DNA from: Perspicuibacillus lycopersici
Lineage (GTDB): Bacteria > Bacillota > Bacilli > Bacillales > Caldibacillaceae
Assembly (NCBI RefSeq): GCF_025660475.1
Contig: NZ_JAOUSF010000001.1
Coordinates: 310,001-374,000 of the forward strand
Reading direction: 5' to 3'
DNA: 64,000 bases
Shown here: piece by piece, positions 1 through 10,249 of the stretch
How positions within the stretch are numbered: position 1 is the first letter of the stretch
Layout: every line of letters starts with the position of its first letter
Notes under the pieces: generated by a model
The model's database searches: none
What the model saw: the letters and a program-made list of their open reading frames with translations, nothing else
What the model was told of the DNA's origin: nothing
Program-made: the position numbers and the translations under genes

Positions 1-1536
1 AAATGGCGGTGGTGATGGAATTGCCCACTCGATCGTACGACCGTCACCCCATGGATCATTTCCAACCTTTTTATTTTTCACAACCGTAATAATAATATTA
101 TAGACTAGAGAGATTGCCCCAACTGCCATCATAAAGGCACCAATTGAGCTAATTAAATTTCCAAGCTCTAATCCTTGGCCAGGTAAATATGTAGCAACCC
201 GTCTTGGCATCCCAAATAAACCTAAGAAATGCTGAATAAAGAAGGTTAAATGGAAACCAATAAAGAAAAATACAAAAGTAAAATATCCAATTTTTTCACT
301 TAGCATAGTTCCCCACATTTTTGGCCAATAAAAATGCAAGCCTGCTAATATTGCAAATACAACCCCACCTAATATTACGTAGTGGAAATGGGCCACGATA
401 AAGTAAGTATCATGTAGCTGGTAATCGAGCGGCGCAATCCCTTGCATTACACCAGTTACACCACCCATAACAAATGTAGGTATAAATCCTAGCGACCATA
501 GCATCGGTACGGAAATTTTGATGCTTCCGCCCCACATAGTTAATAGCCAGTTAAAAATTTTAATCCCAGTAGGAACTGCAATAGCCATTGTTGCGACAGC
601 AAAAATTGCATTAGCAACATTACCTAAACCAGTAGTAAACATATGGTGGGCCCAAACCATGAACCCTAAAAAGCCGATTAAAACCGTTGCAAACACCATC
701 GATGAGTAGCCAAACAAGCGTTTTCTTGAGAACGTCGGAATAATTTCGGAAAAAATACCAAACGCTGGTAATACAAGGATATATACTTCTGGGTGTCCAA
801 AAATCCAGAATACATGCTCCCAAATAACTGCATTCCCACCCATTGCTACATCAAAGAAGTTTGCACCAAATAGTCGGTCAAACATTAAGAAGAAAATACC
901 AACCGTTAATGGCGGAAAGGCAAACAAAATCAATGTAGATGCAATAAATGTTGTCCAAGTAAATAACGGCATACGCATAAATGTCATACCTGGGGCACGC
1001 ATATTAATTATTGTTACAAGGAAGTTAATCCCTGATATCAACGTACCAAAACCAGATATTTGCAAGCCTAAAGTATAGAAATCTATCCCATGACCCGGCG
1101 AAGCAAGAGAAAGAGTTGCATAGGAAGTCCATCCTGCATCTGGTACACTACCAAAAATCCATGATAGATTTAAAAATACTCCACCAAAGAAAAACAACCA
1201 AAATCCTAATGAATTTAAAAATGGAAACGCTACGTCCCGCGCACCAATTTGTAGCGGTACAACCGCATTCATAAATGCAAATAATAATGGCATGGCAGCA
1301 AGAAAAATCATTGTTGTTCCATGCATTGTAAACATTTCATTAAATGTTTGTTCTGATAAAAATGTATTTTGTGGTTTTAATAGTTGTATACGGATTAATA
1401 ATGCCTCCAAACCACCGACAAGGAAGAAAAATCCCCCACCCATTAAATATAGATGTGCAATTTTTTTATGATCGACGGTAGTTAAATATTCCCAAAGAAT
1501 GGCACCAAATCCTTTTTTTACAGCGATGCTACTCAC
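1..1536 (-). CDS. ctaD: Cytochrome c oxidase subunit I, CtaD (3' end cut by window edge)
   Basis: Catalytic heme-copper subunit of the caa3-type terminal oxidase in the cell membrane, which reduces oxygen and pumps protons. The window holds 512 codons; B. subtilis CtaD is about 620, so roughly 100 C-terminal residues lie outside. Translation shows the conserved blocks WEHVFWIFGHPEVYI (CuB histidine with cross-linked tyrosine), WAHHMFTTG (the two CuB histidines) and HFHYVILGG (heme ligands). The start is a GTG at 1536, seven bases after a GGAGG; an overlapping GTG one frame off runs straight into TGA. It follows ctaC by 24 bp in the ctaCD operon, as in other Bacillales. Confidence 0.95.
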   Translation of the reverse strand, partial: MSSIAVKKGFGAILWEYLTTVDHKKIAHLYLMGGGFFFLVGGLEALLIRIQLLKPQNTFLSEQTFNEMFTMHGTTMIFLAAMPLLFAFMNAVVPLQIGARDVAFPFLNSLGFWLFFFGGVFLNLSWIFGSVPDAGWTSYATLSLASPGHGIDFYTLGLQISGFGTLISGINFLVTIINMRAPGMTFMRMPLFTWTTFIASTLILFAFPPLTVGIFFLMFDRLFGANFFDVAMGGNAVIWEHVFWIFGHPEVYILVLPAFGIFSEIIPTFSRKRLFGYSSMVFATVLIGFLGFMVWAHHMFTTGLGNVANAIFAVATMAIAVPTGIKIFNWLLTMWGGSIKISVPMLWSLGFIPTFVMGGVTGVMQGIAPLDYQLHDTYFIVAHFHYVILGGVVFAILAGLHFYWPKMWGTMLSEKIGYFTFVFFFIGFHLTFFIQHFLGLFGMPRRVATYLPGQGLELGNLISSIGAFMMAVGAISLVYNIIITVVKNKKVGNDPWGDGRTIEWAIPSPPPF

Positions 1537-1560
1537 ACTTAAGCCTCCTTTACTCCCCTA

Positions 1561-2631
1561 TTATTCTTGAACTTTCAGACCCATTAAATACTCAGCCAAT
1601 GCATCAAGTTCTTCTTCTGTAAAATCATTTTCATCATACATTTTATTTCCTGGTTTATATTCTCCAGGATGCTGAATCCAATTTTTCAGATCCTCTTTCG
1701 TATGATCTAATATTCCTGCAACCTTTGTACGATTTCCAAAATCAGCTAAATTTGGCGCAGTTCTAGCTGCAGCAGGTCTTTCGTCATTTGCTGTTGTAGC
1801 ATGACAAGAGAAACAATTATTTTCTTGGAAGAGCTCTTGACCACGTAGTGCAACATCTGACGTTGGTGTAGGTTCTTCTGTTGAATTTTGCATCGCAGTA
1901 GCCCATTGATTGAATTCATCTCGAGAAACCGCTTTTACTTTAAAGTCCATATACGCATGTGATGGACCACAAAGCTCTGCACATTTACCGAAGAATAAAT
2001 TGCCGGCAGCATCTGCTTTCGATTGATCAAATTCTAAATAAAAAGTATTTGTGTTTTCTGTATTCGTATCCATTTTCCCACCAATTGATGGAATCCAGAA
2101 TGAATGTTTTACATCAGAAGAAATCAAATTAAAATAAACCTTCTCATCCGTTGGGACTACTAAATCTTGTGAGGTAACAATACCTAAATCAGGGTACTCA
2201 AATTCCCACCAATATAAATTTGCTCGCACATTTACAACAAGTGCTTCTTTGTCCCCGTTTTGATCAACCTTTTCCATACCTTTGACATTACCAAACTCAA
2301 AAGTATACAAAATGGTTGGAACCGATAAGATTAGCACGAGTATAATCGGTATAACAGTCCAAATCACTTCAAGCTTGTGGCTACCCTCCACTTGTTTTGG
2401 AATGAAATCCTCTCCAACTTTTTTCCTTCTAAATCGGACTAATACTAGTACATACACGATAACTACTACTATAATGACAAATAGCATAATCAAACTACTA
2501 AAAATCAATAAATCAAGCTGCTTGCCTGCAACTTCCCCCGCTGGCTGAAGTGTTGATAAATATGGTTTACCACATCCAGCCAGGACTAGCGCCATCAAAA
2601 ATAGCAATGTCATAAGACGCCATTTCTTCAT
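1561..2631 (-). CDS. ctaC: Cytochrome c oxidase subunit II with fused cytochrome c, CtaC
   Basis: CuA-carrying subunit of caa3 oxidase with a covalently fused cytochrome c domain, so electrons reach CuA without a soluble cytochrome. The protein is a lipoprotein (lipobox LAGC, Cys20) with two membrane segments near residues 42-66 and 86-110. CuA ligands are visible as His176, CAELCGPSH (Cys217, Cys221, His225) and Met228; the heme c site is CFSCH (Cys273, Cys276, His277) with Met331 a likely sixth ligand. I use the ATG at 2631 rather than an upstream GTG at 2655 because AAAGAGGGG precedes it by about ten bases; the product is then 356 aa, the B. subtilis length. Upstream is ctaB. Confidence 0.95.
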   Translation of the reverse strand: MKKWRLMTLLFLMALVLAGCGKPYLSTLQPAGEVAGKQLDLLIFSSLIMLFVIIVVVIVYVLVLVRFRRKKVGEDFIPKQVEGSHKLEVIWTVIPIILVLILSVPTILYTFEFGNVKGMEKVDQNGDKEALVVNVRANLYWWEFEYPDLGIVTSQDLVVPTDEKVYFNLISSDVKHSFWIPSIGGKMDTNTENTNTFYLEFDQSKADAAGNLFFGKCAELCGPSHAYMDFKVKAVSRDEFNQWATAMQNSTEEPTPTSDVALRGQELFQENNCFSCHATTANDERPAAARTAPNLADFGNRTKVAGILDHTKEDLKNWIQHPGEYKPGNKMYDENDFTEEELDALAEYLMGLKVQE

Positions 2632-2784
2632 AATGCTATCAATCCCCTCTTTCACAATTCTTGTAATAAAAAGAATAAAAAAAATTCGATTAATTTATTT
2701 CAAGCGAATGTTTCGCTTAAAAACAAGTTTAAATACTAATAGCGTTTCCACTTTGTTTATAGTGTTAATGAATGATTATGTATT

Positions 2785-2870
2785 GGGTGAGTGAATAAAT
2801 AGCTCACTCACCTATTATTATTTAGGATAGCCAAAGAGAATTTATGTTCATTTGCTATCCAAAAATGAAC
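2785..2870 (-). other. ctaB-ctaC intercistronic region with competing hairpins
   Basis: The 249 bases between ctaB and ctaC hold a 9-bp perfect inverted repeat (2786-2794 with 2804-2812) and two overlapping stems that exclude each other: GGATAGC/GCTATCC (2825-2831 with 2854-2860) and GTTCAT/ATGAAC (2846-2851 with 2865-2870). None is followed by a T-run on the minus strand, so a plain terminator is unlikely. Partial termination, mRNA processing or stability control between heme-A assembly and structural genes are possible roles, all inferred. Confidence 0.4.
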
Positions 2871-2880
2871 ATCATCTTAA

Positions 2881-3810
2881 TTAAATAAGTGTAAAAATAA
2901 TCATGGAAACGAACATGATGGTTAAATAATTTAACGAAAAAATAAACATTCGATTTGCCCATTTTATGTCATCCATCGATTTGTAGCCAATAATGCCAAG
3001 TGCTAGCCAACCAATATTTAAAATCGTTGCTAGTACTAAAAATGGGATTCCTAGCTCACTTAAGTAAAATGGTAATGGAAATAGGCAAACAATCCAAACG
3101 ATAATTTGTCGCTTCGTCATTGCAAATCCATGCACAACAGGTAACATCGGAATATTTGCTGCACGGTATTCCTCTGTTCTTCTCATTGCTAATGCAAGAA
3201 AATGTGGTATTTGCCAAATGAACATAATTAAAAATAGTATCCAAGCAGCAGTATGAAGATTGCCATCAATCGCTGCCCAGCCAATTAATGGTGGAACAGC
3301 ACCAGAAATACTCCCTACGACAGTATTTAATGTAAATCTTCGCTTTGACCACACCGTATATAAAATGACATAAGCAAATACGCCAAATAATCCAATCAAT
3401 CCAGAAACGAATGTCGTTTGGAATAGAAAAAGAGCTCCAATTGTAACAAAACCTAACCCGATAGTTAATGCAAATGCTGGTGAAAAATTACCGGAAACTG
3501 TAGGTCTCTTCTTTGTTCTACTCATCTTAACATCTATATCGCGATCAATAAAATTATTTAAGCTACCTGCACCACCGATAACAAGCCAGGTACCAACAAT
3601 CGCAAAAATAACCTTATCAAGGTTATCAAACAACTTAAGATCATTATAATATAAGGCTAACCAAATACCGGTTGTTGCAGTAATTAAATTCGAATTAATA
3701 ATACCAATTTTAATTAGTGCTAAAAAGTCTTTCACTACCGAGGTTTTTGTGTCTTCGTCTGAATCCTTTTGATAAACGGAATTGTTTTGAAGTATTTTTG
3801 TATTATCCAC
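2881..3810 (-). CDS. ctaB: Protoheme IX farnesyltransferase (heme O synthase), CtaB
   Basis: Membrane prenyltransferase that adds a farnesyl group to heme B to give heme O, the first step to heme A for caa3 oxidase. The 309-aa UbiA-family protein has the Asp-rich motif N85-x3-D89-x3-D93 (NNFIDRDID), a basic KKRP loop directly after it, and about nine hydrophobic segments. Start is a GTG at 3810 preceded by AAAGGAGGT with an 11-base spacer. It heads the leftward ctaB-ctaC-ctaD run and is divergent from ctaA, as in B. subtilis. Confidence 0.95.
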   Translation of the reverse strand: MDNTKILQNNSVYQKDSDEDTKTSVVKDFLALIKIGIINSNLITATTGIWLALYYNDLKLFDNLDKVIFAIVGTWLVIGGAGSLNNFIDRDIDVKMSRTKKRPTVSGNFSPAFALTIGLGFVTIGALFLFQTTFVSGLIGLFGVFAYVILYTVWSKRRFTLNTVVGSISGAVPPLIGWAAIDGNLHTAAWILFLIMFIWQIPHFLALAMRRTEEYRAANIPMLPVVHGFAMTKRQIIVWIVCLFPLPFYLSELGIPFLVLATILNIGWLALGIIGYKSMDDIKWANRMFIFSLNYLTIMFVSMIIFTLI

Positions 3811-3933
3811 TGCTTAACTCGACCTCCTTTCTTAGCAGAAGAGGGTTAACCATAGTATTAACTATATACGAAAAAAGCGTAATAATCTATCATTGTGGTT
3901 TATTACCAGCAAAATCCACGAAATAATTATAGA

Positions 3934-3946
3934 TGAAAACGTTTCA
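3934..3946. promoter_or_regulatory. Near-match to a CcpA catabolite-response element
   Basis: The palindrome TGAAAACGTTTCA lies 124 bp upstream of ctaB in the ctaA-ctaB divergent region. It resembles the cre consensus TGWAARCGYTWNCW but is one base shorter in the right arm, so binding by CcpA is only possible. Confidence 0.35.
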
Positions 3947-3988
3947 AATACTTAACTCTATTTAATATTAAAGCACAAACCAATGGAT

Positions 3989-4030
3989 TTTGTGAATAAT
4001 TTCTGAATAATATTTGTCTAATTTGTGTCA
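3989..4030 (+). promoter_or_regulatory. ResD-like binding sites between ctaB and ctaA
   Basis: TTTGTGAAT at 3989-3997 equals the consensus box reported for ResD, the respiration response regulator that activates ctaA in B. subtilis. A second half-match, TTTGTGTCA, starts exactly 33 bp later (4022-4030), about three helical turns, so both would face the same side of the DNA. The region 3811-4262 holds no gene and is otherwise AT-rich promoter sequence. Confidence 0.55.
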
Positions 4031-4198
4031 AAACAATGAAAACGTGCCATTTCTATATTGGAATATAATATCTTTTCAAAATAAACGGAATTAAACGATT
4101 AATTTAGCGTTCTATAAGCACTTTTTTATTATTATACATTTAAACCTTTATTTTCAATATTTTTTTATTATAATAATTATGGAAATAGTACAAATGAC

Positions 4199-4228
4199 TT
4201 GTCACATAGAATCAACATAATGTACGAT
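4199..4228 (+). promoter_or_regulatory. Candidate sigma-A promoter for ctaA
   Basis: TTGTCA (4199-4204), an 18-bp spacer and TACGAT (4223-4228). The -10 box is weak, as expected for an activator-dependent promoter; the ResD-like boxes lie about 170-210 bp upstream of the -35, which is rather far. Confidence 0.4.
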
Positions 4229-4262
4229 ATAGCAAGAGAATAAATTATAAGAAGGTGACGTA

Positions 4263-5243
4263 GTGCAACCCTACTTAAAACGGCTTGCTGTTCTATCTAC
4301 TTTTGGTATGCTCATGTTATTAATTGGTGGCGCTTTAGTTACAAAGACAGATTCAGGTGATGGCTGTGGTGCATCTTGGCCGTTATGTAATGGACAATTT
4401 ATCCCATCAGAAATTACTTCTGAATTAGTTATTGAAGCTTCCCATCGAATGGTTACAGGATTAGTTGCAATAATGGTTCTCGTTCTTGCCATATTAAGCT
4501 GGAAAAAGCTTGGCCATATTAGAGAAACGAAATTTTTATCCATTCTCGCACTCTCCTTTATTGTAATTCAAAGTTTAGTTGGTGCTGCGACAGTCCTTTG
4601 GGGACAATCGGATTTCTTTATGGCACTGCATTTTGGAATTTCCTTAATTTCATTTTCCGCTGTTCTTCTTTTGACATTACTTATTTTTGAGATCGATAAG
4701 AAGTTTCAGGTAGAAAATGTCATTATTGATAAACGAATGAAAGCCCATACAATAGGATTAACCATTTATAGCTTAGTTGTCATTTATACAGGAGCTTTAG
4801 TTAGACATATGGAAGCGAGTATGATTTGTTCAGACTGGCCATTTTGTAACAATACCGCCATTACACTCCCTCGAAACATTTACGAATGGGTACAGATGGG
4901 ACACCGACTGGCTGCAGGTCTTATTTTCCTTTGGATACTCTTTATATTTTTATTAGCCATCCGCAAATATAAAACACAACCTGTTATTTATTACGGTTGG
5001 ATGATTGCATTTATTCTCGTTTCGCTTCAAGTTTTTTCCGGCGCCATTGTAATCATCTCTCAATTGAACTTATATGTTGCTTTATTACATGCATTATTTA
5101 TATCTTGCTTATTCGGTGTATTAAGTTATATGATATTTATTATTTCGCGGACACAATATAATGAAAGAGCACGAAAATTACATAGTAAAAAGCATCAGGA
5201 AAATAAGGAAATTATATCCTCCATCGTTCAAAATAATGGTTAA
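4263..5243 (+). CDS. ctaA: Heme A synthase, CtaA
   Basis: Polytopic membrane monooxygenase that oxidises the heme O methyl group to the formyl of heme A. The 326-aa protein shows the internal duplication of the family: two four-helix halves each with a histidine pair (His61/His123 and His214/His276) and two extracytoplasmic cysteine pairs (Cys35/Cys42, Cys189/Cys195). These positions match B. subtilis CtaA within two residues. Start is GTG at 4263 after a GAAGGTGA ribosome site. Transcribed away from ctaB; ends at a strong bidirectional terminator shared with pyc. Confidence 0.95.
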   Translation: MQPYLKRLAVLSTFGMLMLLIGGALVTKTDSGDGCGASWPLCNGQFIPSEITSELVIEASHRMVTGLVAIMVLVLAILSWKKLGHIRETKFLSILALSFIVIQSLVGAATVLWGQSDFFMALHFGISLISFSAVLLLTLLIFEIDKKFQVENVIIDKRMKAHTIGLTIYSLVVIYTGALVRHMEASMICSDWPFCNNTAITLPRNIYEWVQMGHRLAAGLIFLWILFIFLLAIRKYKTQPVIYYGWMIAFILVSLQVFSGAIVIISQLNLYVALLHALFISCLFGVLSYMIFIISRTQYNERARKLHSKKHQENKEIISSIVQNNG

Positions 5244-5281
5244 TTATCGTTAAAATGACAAAGACCGTAAATTACATGCAT

Positions 5282-5314
5282 AAAAAGAGGTTGATGTAAC
5301 ATCAACCTCTTTTT
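5282..5314. terminator. Bidirectional intrinsic terminator, ctaA / pyc
   Basis: Perfect 15-bp stem (5282-5296 with 5300-5314) with a three-base loop; the A and T tracts flank the GC part on both strands, so it can end both converging transcripts. Confidence 0.9.
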
Positions 5315-5315
5315 A

Positions 5316-8300
5316 TTATTTCTTTAATTGTATTAATAAATCCCCTTGTTTAATAGCATCACCTGCTGAAACAAATATATCCTCTACCGTACCAGAAAAG
5401 GGAGCTTGAACAGTAGTTTCCATTTTCATCGCTTCTGTTATGACCAAATGATCCCCTTTATTTACTTTTTCTCCTTTTTCAACGATTACCTTCACAACTG
5501 TTCCAGGCATTGTCGCACCAATATGCTGTTCATTGTTTACATCTGCTTTCGGTCTTTCTGAAACAGTACCTTTAACATTTGCATCCTTAATTACAATTTC
5601 TCGAGGTTGACCGTTCAATTCAAAATAAACAATTCGCGTACCGTCTGCTTGCACTTGGCCAACGGAAATTAATTTCACAATCAATGTTTTTCCTGTTTCA
5701 ATTTCAATTTCAAGTTCTTCTCCTAAACGCATACCATAAAAGAAGGATGGGGTATCTAATTCAGATACAGTACCATACTGACTTACACTTTTTATATAGT
5801 CAGTAAATACTTTCGGATAAAGTGCAAAACTAAGTGCATCATAATCGGTCACTTTCCTCTTCAGTTCTCCGACTAAGTCTTCTTTAATTTTTTGGAAATC
5901 GACAGGTTGAAGCAGTTCTCCAGCACGTACCGTTAATGGCTCTTTATTCTTTAATATCACTTTTTGTAATTCTTCCGGGAATCCTCCTGGTGGAAAACCA
6001 ATATAGCCTTGGAAAAACTCAATAACGGAATCTGGGAAATCAATTTTGAATCCTTTTTCCAGAACATCTTCCTCCGTTAGATTATTTTGAACCATGAATA
6101 AAGCCATATCACCGACAATTTTCGACGACGGCGTTACTTTAACAATATCTCCAAACATTAAATTAACACGTCGATACATTTCTTTTACTTCATCCCAGCG
6201 CTCGATTAGACCAAGTGCTTTTGCCTGCTGCTGAAGATTACTATACTGACCGCCAGGCATTTCATGTTCATAAACTTCTGGATGCGGGGCATTCATCCCA
6301 CTTTCAAATTCATGATAGTAACGACGAATATCTTCCCAATATTTCGAGATATCGTTTAAGGAAGCTATCGAAACATCCGGGATTCGCTTAGAACCTTGGA
6401 GTGCATAGTAAAGTGAATTGGCACTTGGTTGGGAAGTGAAACCAGCCATTGAGCTAATTGCTGTATCGACAATATCCACTCCTGCCTCAATTGCCCTCGC
6501 ATAAGTAAATATGCCATTGCCACTCGTATCATGTGTATGAAGATGAATCGGTATATTAATATGGTTTTTCAATTCAGATATGAGTTCATATGCAGCTTGC
6601 GGCTTTAAAAGTCCTGCCATATCTTTAATTGCTAAAATATGTGCCCCTTGCTTTTCTAGCTCTTTAGCTAACTCAATATAATAGTTTAAATGATATTTAC
6701 TACGAGATGGATCATGAATATCTCCTGTATAACATATTGCAGCCTCGGCCACCTTTCCGGCATCTCGTACTGCTTCAATAGCAACTTCCATCCCTTTTAT
6801 CCAATTTAGGCTATCAAAGATTCGATACACATCGATACCAGCGGTAGCAGATACTTTTACAAACTCACGAATAACATTATCTGGATAATTTGTATAACCA
6901 ACCGCATTCGATCCTCTAAATAACATTTGGAAAAGTACATTCGGCATTTTCTTTCGTAATTGGATTAGTCGTTCCCACGGATCCTCCATTAAAAATCGAT
7001 AACTGACATCAAAGGTTGCTCCTCCCCACATCTCCATCGAGAATAAATTAGGTAAAAGATGCGCAGTTGGTTCCGCAATTTTCAATAAATCATGTGTCCG
7101 TACTCTTGTCGCAAGCAATGATTGATGTGCATCACGAAATGTCGTATCTGTTAATAGTACTTTTTCCTGTGATTTTATCCACTCTGATAAGTAACTAGGT
7201 CCAAATTGATCTAATATTTGCTTAGTCCCGACTAAATTCTCTACATTACCATCGACATTTGGAATTCTCGGCTTTTCAAAGATTGGTTTTTTTACTTTAC
7301 CAATACCCGGGAAGCCATTAACTGTTACATCCCCAAGATAGGTAAGTAGCTTTGTTCCCCTATCCTTACGAACTGGAAATACAAATAATTCCGGTGTAGT
7401 GTCAATAAATGATGTATCATATTCACCGTTAATGAACTTCGGGTGCAACATCACATTTTCTAAAAACGCGATATTCGTTTTTATTCCTCTAATTCGAAAT
7501 TCCTGCAAATTCCGAACCATTTTTGCAGCAGCTTTTTCAAAGGTCATTGCCCAAGTGGAAACCTTTACAAGTAATGAGTCATAATAAGGAGAAATTACTG
7601 ATCCTTGGAATCCATTTCCTGCGTCTAACCGAACACCAAATCCACCACCACTTCGGTACACATTTATTTTACCGGTGTCTGGCATAAAATGATTTAATGG
7701 ATCCTCTGTCGTTACACGACATTGAATAGCAAACCCATTTGTACTGATATCTTCTTGTTTCGGTATTCCGATAACATCACTATGTAAATCATAGCCATCT
7801 GCAATAAATAGTTGTGATTGAACGATATCGATTCCAGTAATTAATTCCGTAATCGTATGTTCCACCTGGATTCTCGGATTCACTTCAATGAAATAAAATT
7901 TATCATTAGCTACTAAAAATTCAACGGTACCAGCATTTACGTAATTAGTATCCTTCATTAATTTCACTGCAGCGTCACAGATTTCTTTTCGTAGTTGTTC
8001 TGAAAGAGAAACCGATGGTGCAATTTCTACCACTTTTTGATGACGGCGTTGAACAGAACAATCCCGTTCATATAAGTGCACTAAATTTCCATCATTATCT
8101 GCTAATATTTGTACTTCAATATGCTTTGGATTCGCAAGAAATTTTTCCACATATACTTCATCACTACCAAAGGCAGATTTTGCTTCCGATTTCGCACGAG
8201 AAAATGCCTCTATTAATTCAGATTCATTTGTTACAATCCGCATCCCACGTCCGCCACCGCCAAGTGCTGCTTTAATGATAATTGGATAGCCAACCTCTGA

Positions 8301-8747
8301 TGCAAACTGGCGAATATCTTCTTCTAATTGAATCGAACGACCAGGCACAACAGGTATTTTCGAACGCTCGGCTTGCATCCGTGCCTTCACTTTATCTCCA
8401 AAAATTTCCAATTGTTCTGGTTTAGGACCGATGAAAATAATACCCTCTTCTTCACATCTTTTCGCAAACTGAATATTTTCCGATAGAAAACCATACCCTG
8501 GATGAATCGCATCCACTTCACTTTGTTTAGCAATTTTTATAATTCCTTCAATATCCAAATAAGCATCAATTGGTTTTTTGCCTTCTCCAACTAAATATGC
8601 TTCATCCGCTTTATAACGATGATAGGAGCTAGAATCCTCCCTAGAATATATCGCTACTGTCCGTATATTTAATTCTGTACATGCCCGGAATACCCGAATG
8701 GCAATTTCCCCTCGATTCGCAACTAACACTTTATTGATTTTATTCAA
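5316..8747 (-). CDS. pycA: Pyruvate carboxylase
   Basis: Biotin enzyme that carboxylates pyruvate to oxaloacetate to refill the TCA cycle. The single 1143-aa chain carries biotin carboxylase (about 1-450, starting KVLVANRGEIAIR, with glycine loop GGGGRG), carboxyltransferase (from LLTDTTFRDAHQS, about 530-800), the PC tetramerisation region, and a biotinyl domain with EAMKMET (biotinylated Lys1108, 35 residues from the end). I start at TTG 8747, which has AAGGGG eight bases upstream and gives the B. subtilis N-terminus; an in-frame TTG at 8777 lacks a ribosome site. In B. subtilis this enzyme is controlled by c-di-AMP through DarB, whose gene (YkuL) is also in this window at 41732. Confidence 0.96.
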   Translation of the reverse strand: MNKINKVLVANRGEIAIRVFRACTELNIRTVAIYSREDSSSYHRYKADEAYLVGEGKKPIDAYLDIEGIIKIAKQSEVDAIHPGYGFLSENIQFAKRCEEEGIIFIGPKPEQLEIFGDKVKARMQAERSKIPVVPGRSIQLEEDIRQFASEVGYPIIIKAALGGGGRGMRIVTNESELIEAFSRAKSEAKSAFGSDEVYVEKFLANPKHIEVQILADNDGNLVHLYERDCSVQRRHQKVVEIAPSVSLSEQLRKEICDAAVKLMKDTNYVNAGTVEFLVANDKFYFIEVNPRIQVEHTITELITGIDIVQSQLFIADGYDLHSDVIGIPKQEDISTNGFAIQCRVTTEDPLNHFMPDTGKINVYRSGGGFGVRLDAGNGFQGSVISPYYDSLLVKVSTWAMTFEKAAAKMVRNLQEFRIRGIKTNIAFLENVMLHPKFINGEYDTSFIDTTPELFVFPVRKDRGTKLLTYLGDVTVNGFPGIGKVKKPIFEKPRIPNVDGNVENLVGTKQILDQFGPSYLSEWIKSQEKVLLTDTTFRDAHQSLLATRVRTHDLLKIAEPTAHLLPNLFSMEMWGGATFDVSYRFLMEDPWERLIQLRKKMPNVLFQMLFRGSNAVGYTNYPDNVIREFVKVSATAGIDVYRIFDSLNWIKGMEVAIEAVRDAGKVAEAAICYTGDIHDPSRSKYHLNYYIELAKELEKQGAHILAIKDMAGLLKPQAAYELISELKNHINIPIHLHTHDTSGNGIFTYARAIEAGVDIVDTAISSMAGFTSQPSANSLYYALQGSKRIPDVSIASLNDISKYWEDIRRYYHEFESGMNAPHPEVYEHEMPGGQYSNLQQQAKALGLIERWDEVKEMYRRVNLMFGDIVKVTPSSKIVGDMALFMVQNNLTEEDVLEKGFKIDFPDSVIEFFQGYIGFPPGGFPEELQKVILKNKEPLTVRAGELLQPVDFQKIKEDLVGELKRKVTDYDALSFALYPKVFTDYIKSVSQYGTVSELDTPSFFYGMRLGEELEIEIETGKTLIVKLISVGQVQADGTRIVYFELNGQPREIVIKDANVKGTVSERPKADVNNEQHIGATMPGTVVKVIVEKGEKVNKGDHLVITEAMKMETTVQAPFSGTVEDIFVSAGDAIKQGDLLIQLKK

Positions 8748-8875
8748 CCTTCCCACCCCTTCATTAATAATACACAAAATTATTTTAACTATCGTTAATA
8801 AGGTAATTTTCTGTAATTTAACGGTAGTTTAGTAGCGCTATGCTACTAAACTGCATTGTAAAACATTATTACCAC

Positions 8876-10081
8876 TTAAAATACTTGTGGTGCCCGTGTG
8901 AATCGCTCTTCCTTCTTTATAGTGTTGGATTTTTCTGTTTTGTACTTCATTTCATAGTTAGAAAACATCGCAACATTCATTAAGAGGCCAAGAGCTAATG
9001 ATAAAACTAATAAAGACGAACCACCATAACTCACAAACGGTAAGGTTACACCTGTTATTGGTATCATACCTGAGGCACCGCCTAAGTTAATGAATGTTTG
9101 AAATCCTAGCATCCCGGAAATACCGAAAGCTAGTAAACTGCCAAAAGGATCTTTGCACTTCATACCTATATAAAAACCTTTTAAAACTATATATCCTAAA
9201 CATACTAAAACAAAACCAACACCAAATATTCCTAATTCCTCTGCAATAATTGCCATAATAAAATCTGTATGGGCTTCAGGTAAATAGCCTAGCTTCTGAA
9301 CACTCTTTCCCAATCCTACGCCCTTCCAGCCACCAGAGCCAATTGCCAAGTAAGAATTAACTAGCTGATGACCTTCATCGACTTCATATTGAAAAGGGTC
9401 CGTAAAGCTATAAATACGTCCCATCCGCTCTTCAGTAAAAATATCATCACTCTTCAGCAATATAATTGGCGAGAAGATGACAACAGCAATTACACCAATC
9501 ATTACTAGCTTCAATAAATTTTTCCAATTCATTCCAGAGCATAGAACCATCATTAATCCTGTTACAAAAATAATCGATGCTGTCCCTAAATCTGGTTGGA
9601 CAATCGTTAAGAAAGTAATAAATATTAAAAAGAGAATTGGTGGGGCTACCCCTTTGTTAAAATCGTTTATATAGGATTGTTTTTTGGCATATACAGCTGC
9701 TAAATAAATAATCATCCCTAGCTTAACAAATTCGGAAGGTTGAATACTACGTGCTCCAACACTAATCCAACTTGTTGCATTATTAACATTGTTTCCTATA
9801 AAGTTCAAACTAACTAGCCCAACTACGGATAATAGCATAATAGCAACTAGCATTTTATTTGATTTAAATAGTTTATAAGGGATGATGGACATGACCACGA
9901 AGGCTACAAATGACATTAATAAATTTATTAATTGTTTTTTATAGAAGAAATTACTATCCTGTCCTAATTGAATTGCCGTAACCATACTAGCACTGTAAAC
10001 CATCACTAATCCAAACAAGGAAATTAAAATATAGACGGAAACAATGGAATAATCATACGATTTCAACACTTTTTTTACCAT
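8876..10081 (-). CDS. ftsW: Septal peptidoglycan polymerase FtsW
   Basis: SEDS-family membrane glycosyltransferase that polymerises lipid II at the division septum with a partner class B PBP. The 401-aa protein has about ten hydrophobic segments, the SEDS signature near SIQPSEFVKLGMIIYLA, the large loop before AHTDFIMAIIAEE, and the C-terminal FVSYGGSSLL block. Position between ylaN and pyc is that of B. subtilis ftsW, which favours FtsW over RodA or SpoVE. The ATG at 10081 has GGAAG seven bases before it; the ATG at 10099 has no ribosome site. A promoter-like TTGCAA with TATAAC/TAACAT lies just upstream, so ftsW can be transcribed independently of ylaN. Confidence 0.9.
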   Translation of the reverse strand: MVKKVLKSYDYSIVSVYILISLFGLVMVYSASMVTAIQLGQDSNFFYKKQLINLLMSFVAFVVMSIIPYKLFKSNKMLVAIMLLSVVGLVSLNFIGNNVNNATSWISVGARSIQPSEFVKLGMIIYLAAVYAKKQSYINDFNKGVAPPILFLIFITFLTIVQPDLGTASIIFVTGLMMVLCSGMNWKNLLKLVMIGVIAVVIFSPIILLKSDDIFTEERMGRIYSFTDPFQYEVDEGHQLVNSYLAIGSGGWKGVGLGKSVQKLGYLPEAHTDFIMAIIAEELGIFGVGFVLVCLGYIVLKGFYIGMKCKDPFGSLLAFGISGMLGFQTFINLGGASGMIPITGVTLPFVSYGGSSLLVLSLALGLLMNVAMFSNYEMKYKTEKSNTIKKEERFTRAPQVF

Positions 10082-10249
10082 AAATTCTCTTCCAATCATT
10101 ATATTTATGTTATACTATTTAAATTTTATTTGCAATTTTGTATCATACTTTCCGGTACATATAACCGGTTTCACGCTACCGTATAGTAATTACAATCGGT
10201 AAATCTATTTTATAAAACAACTTAAAATATGTATACCCTAACGGATAAT

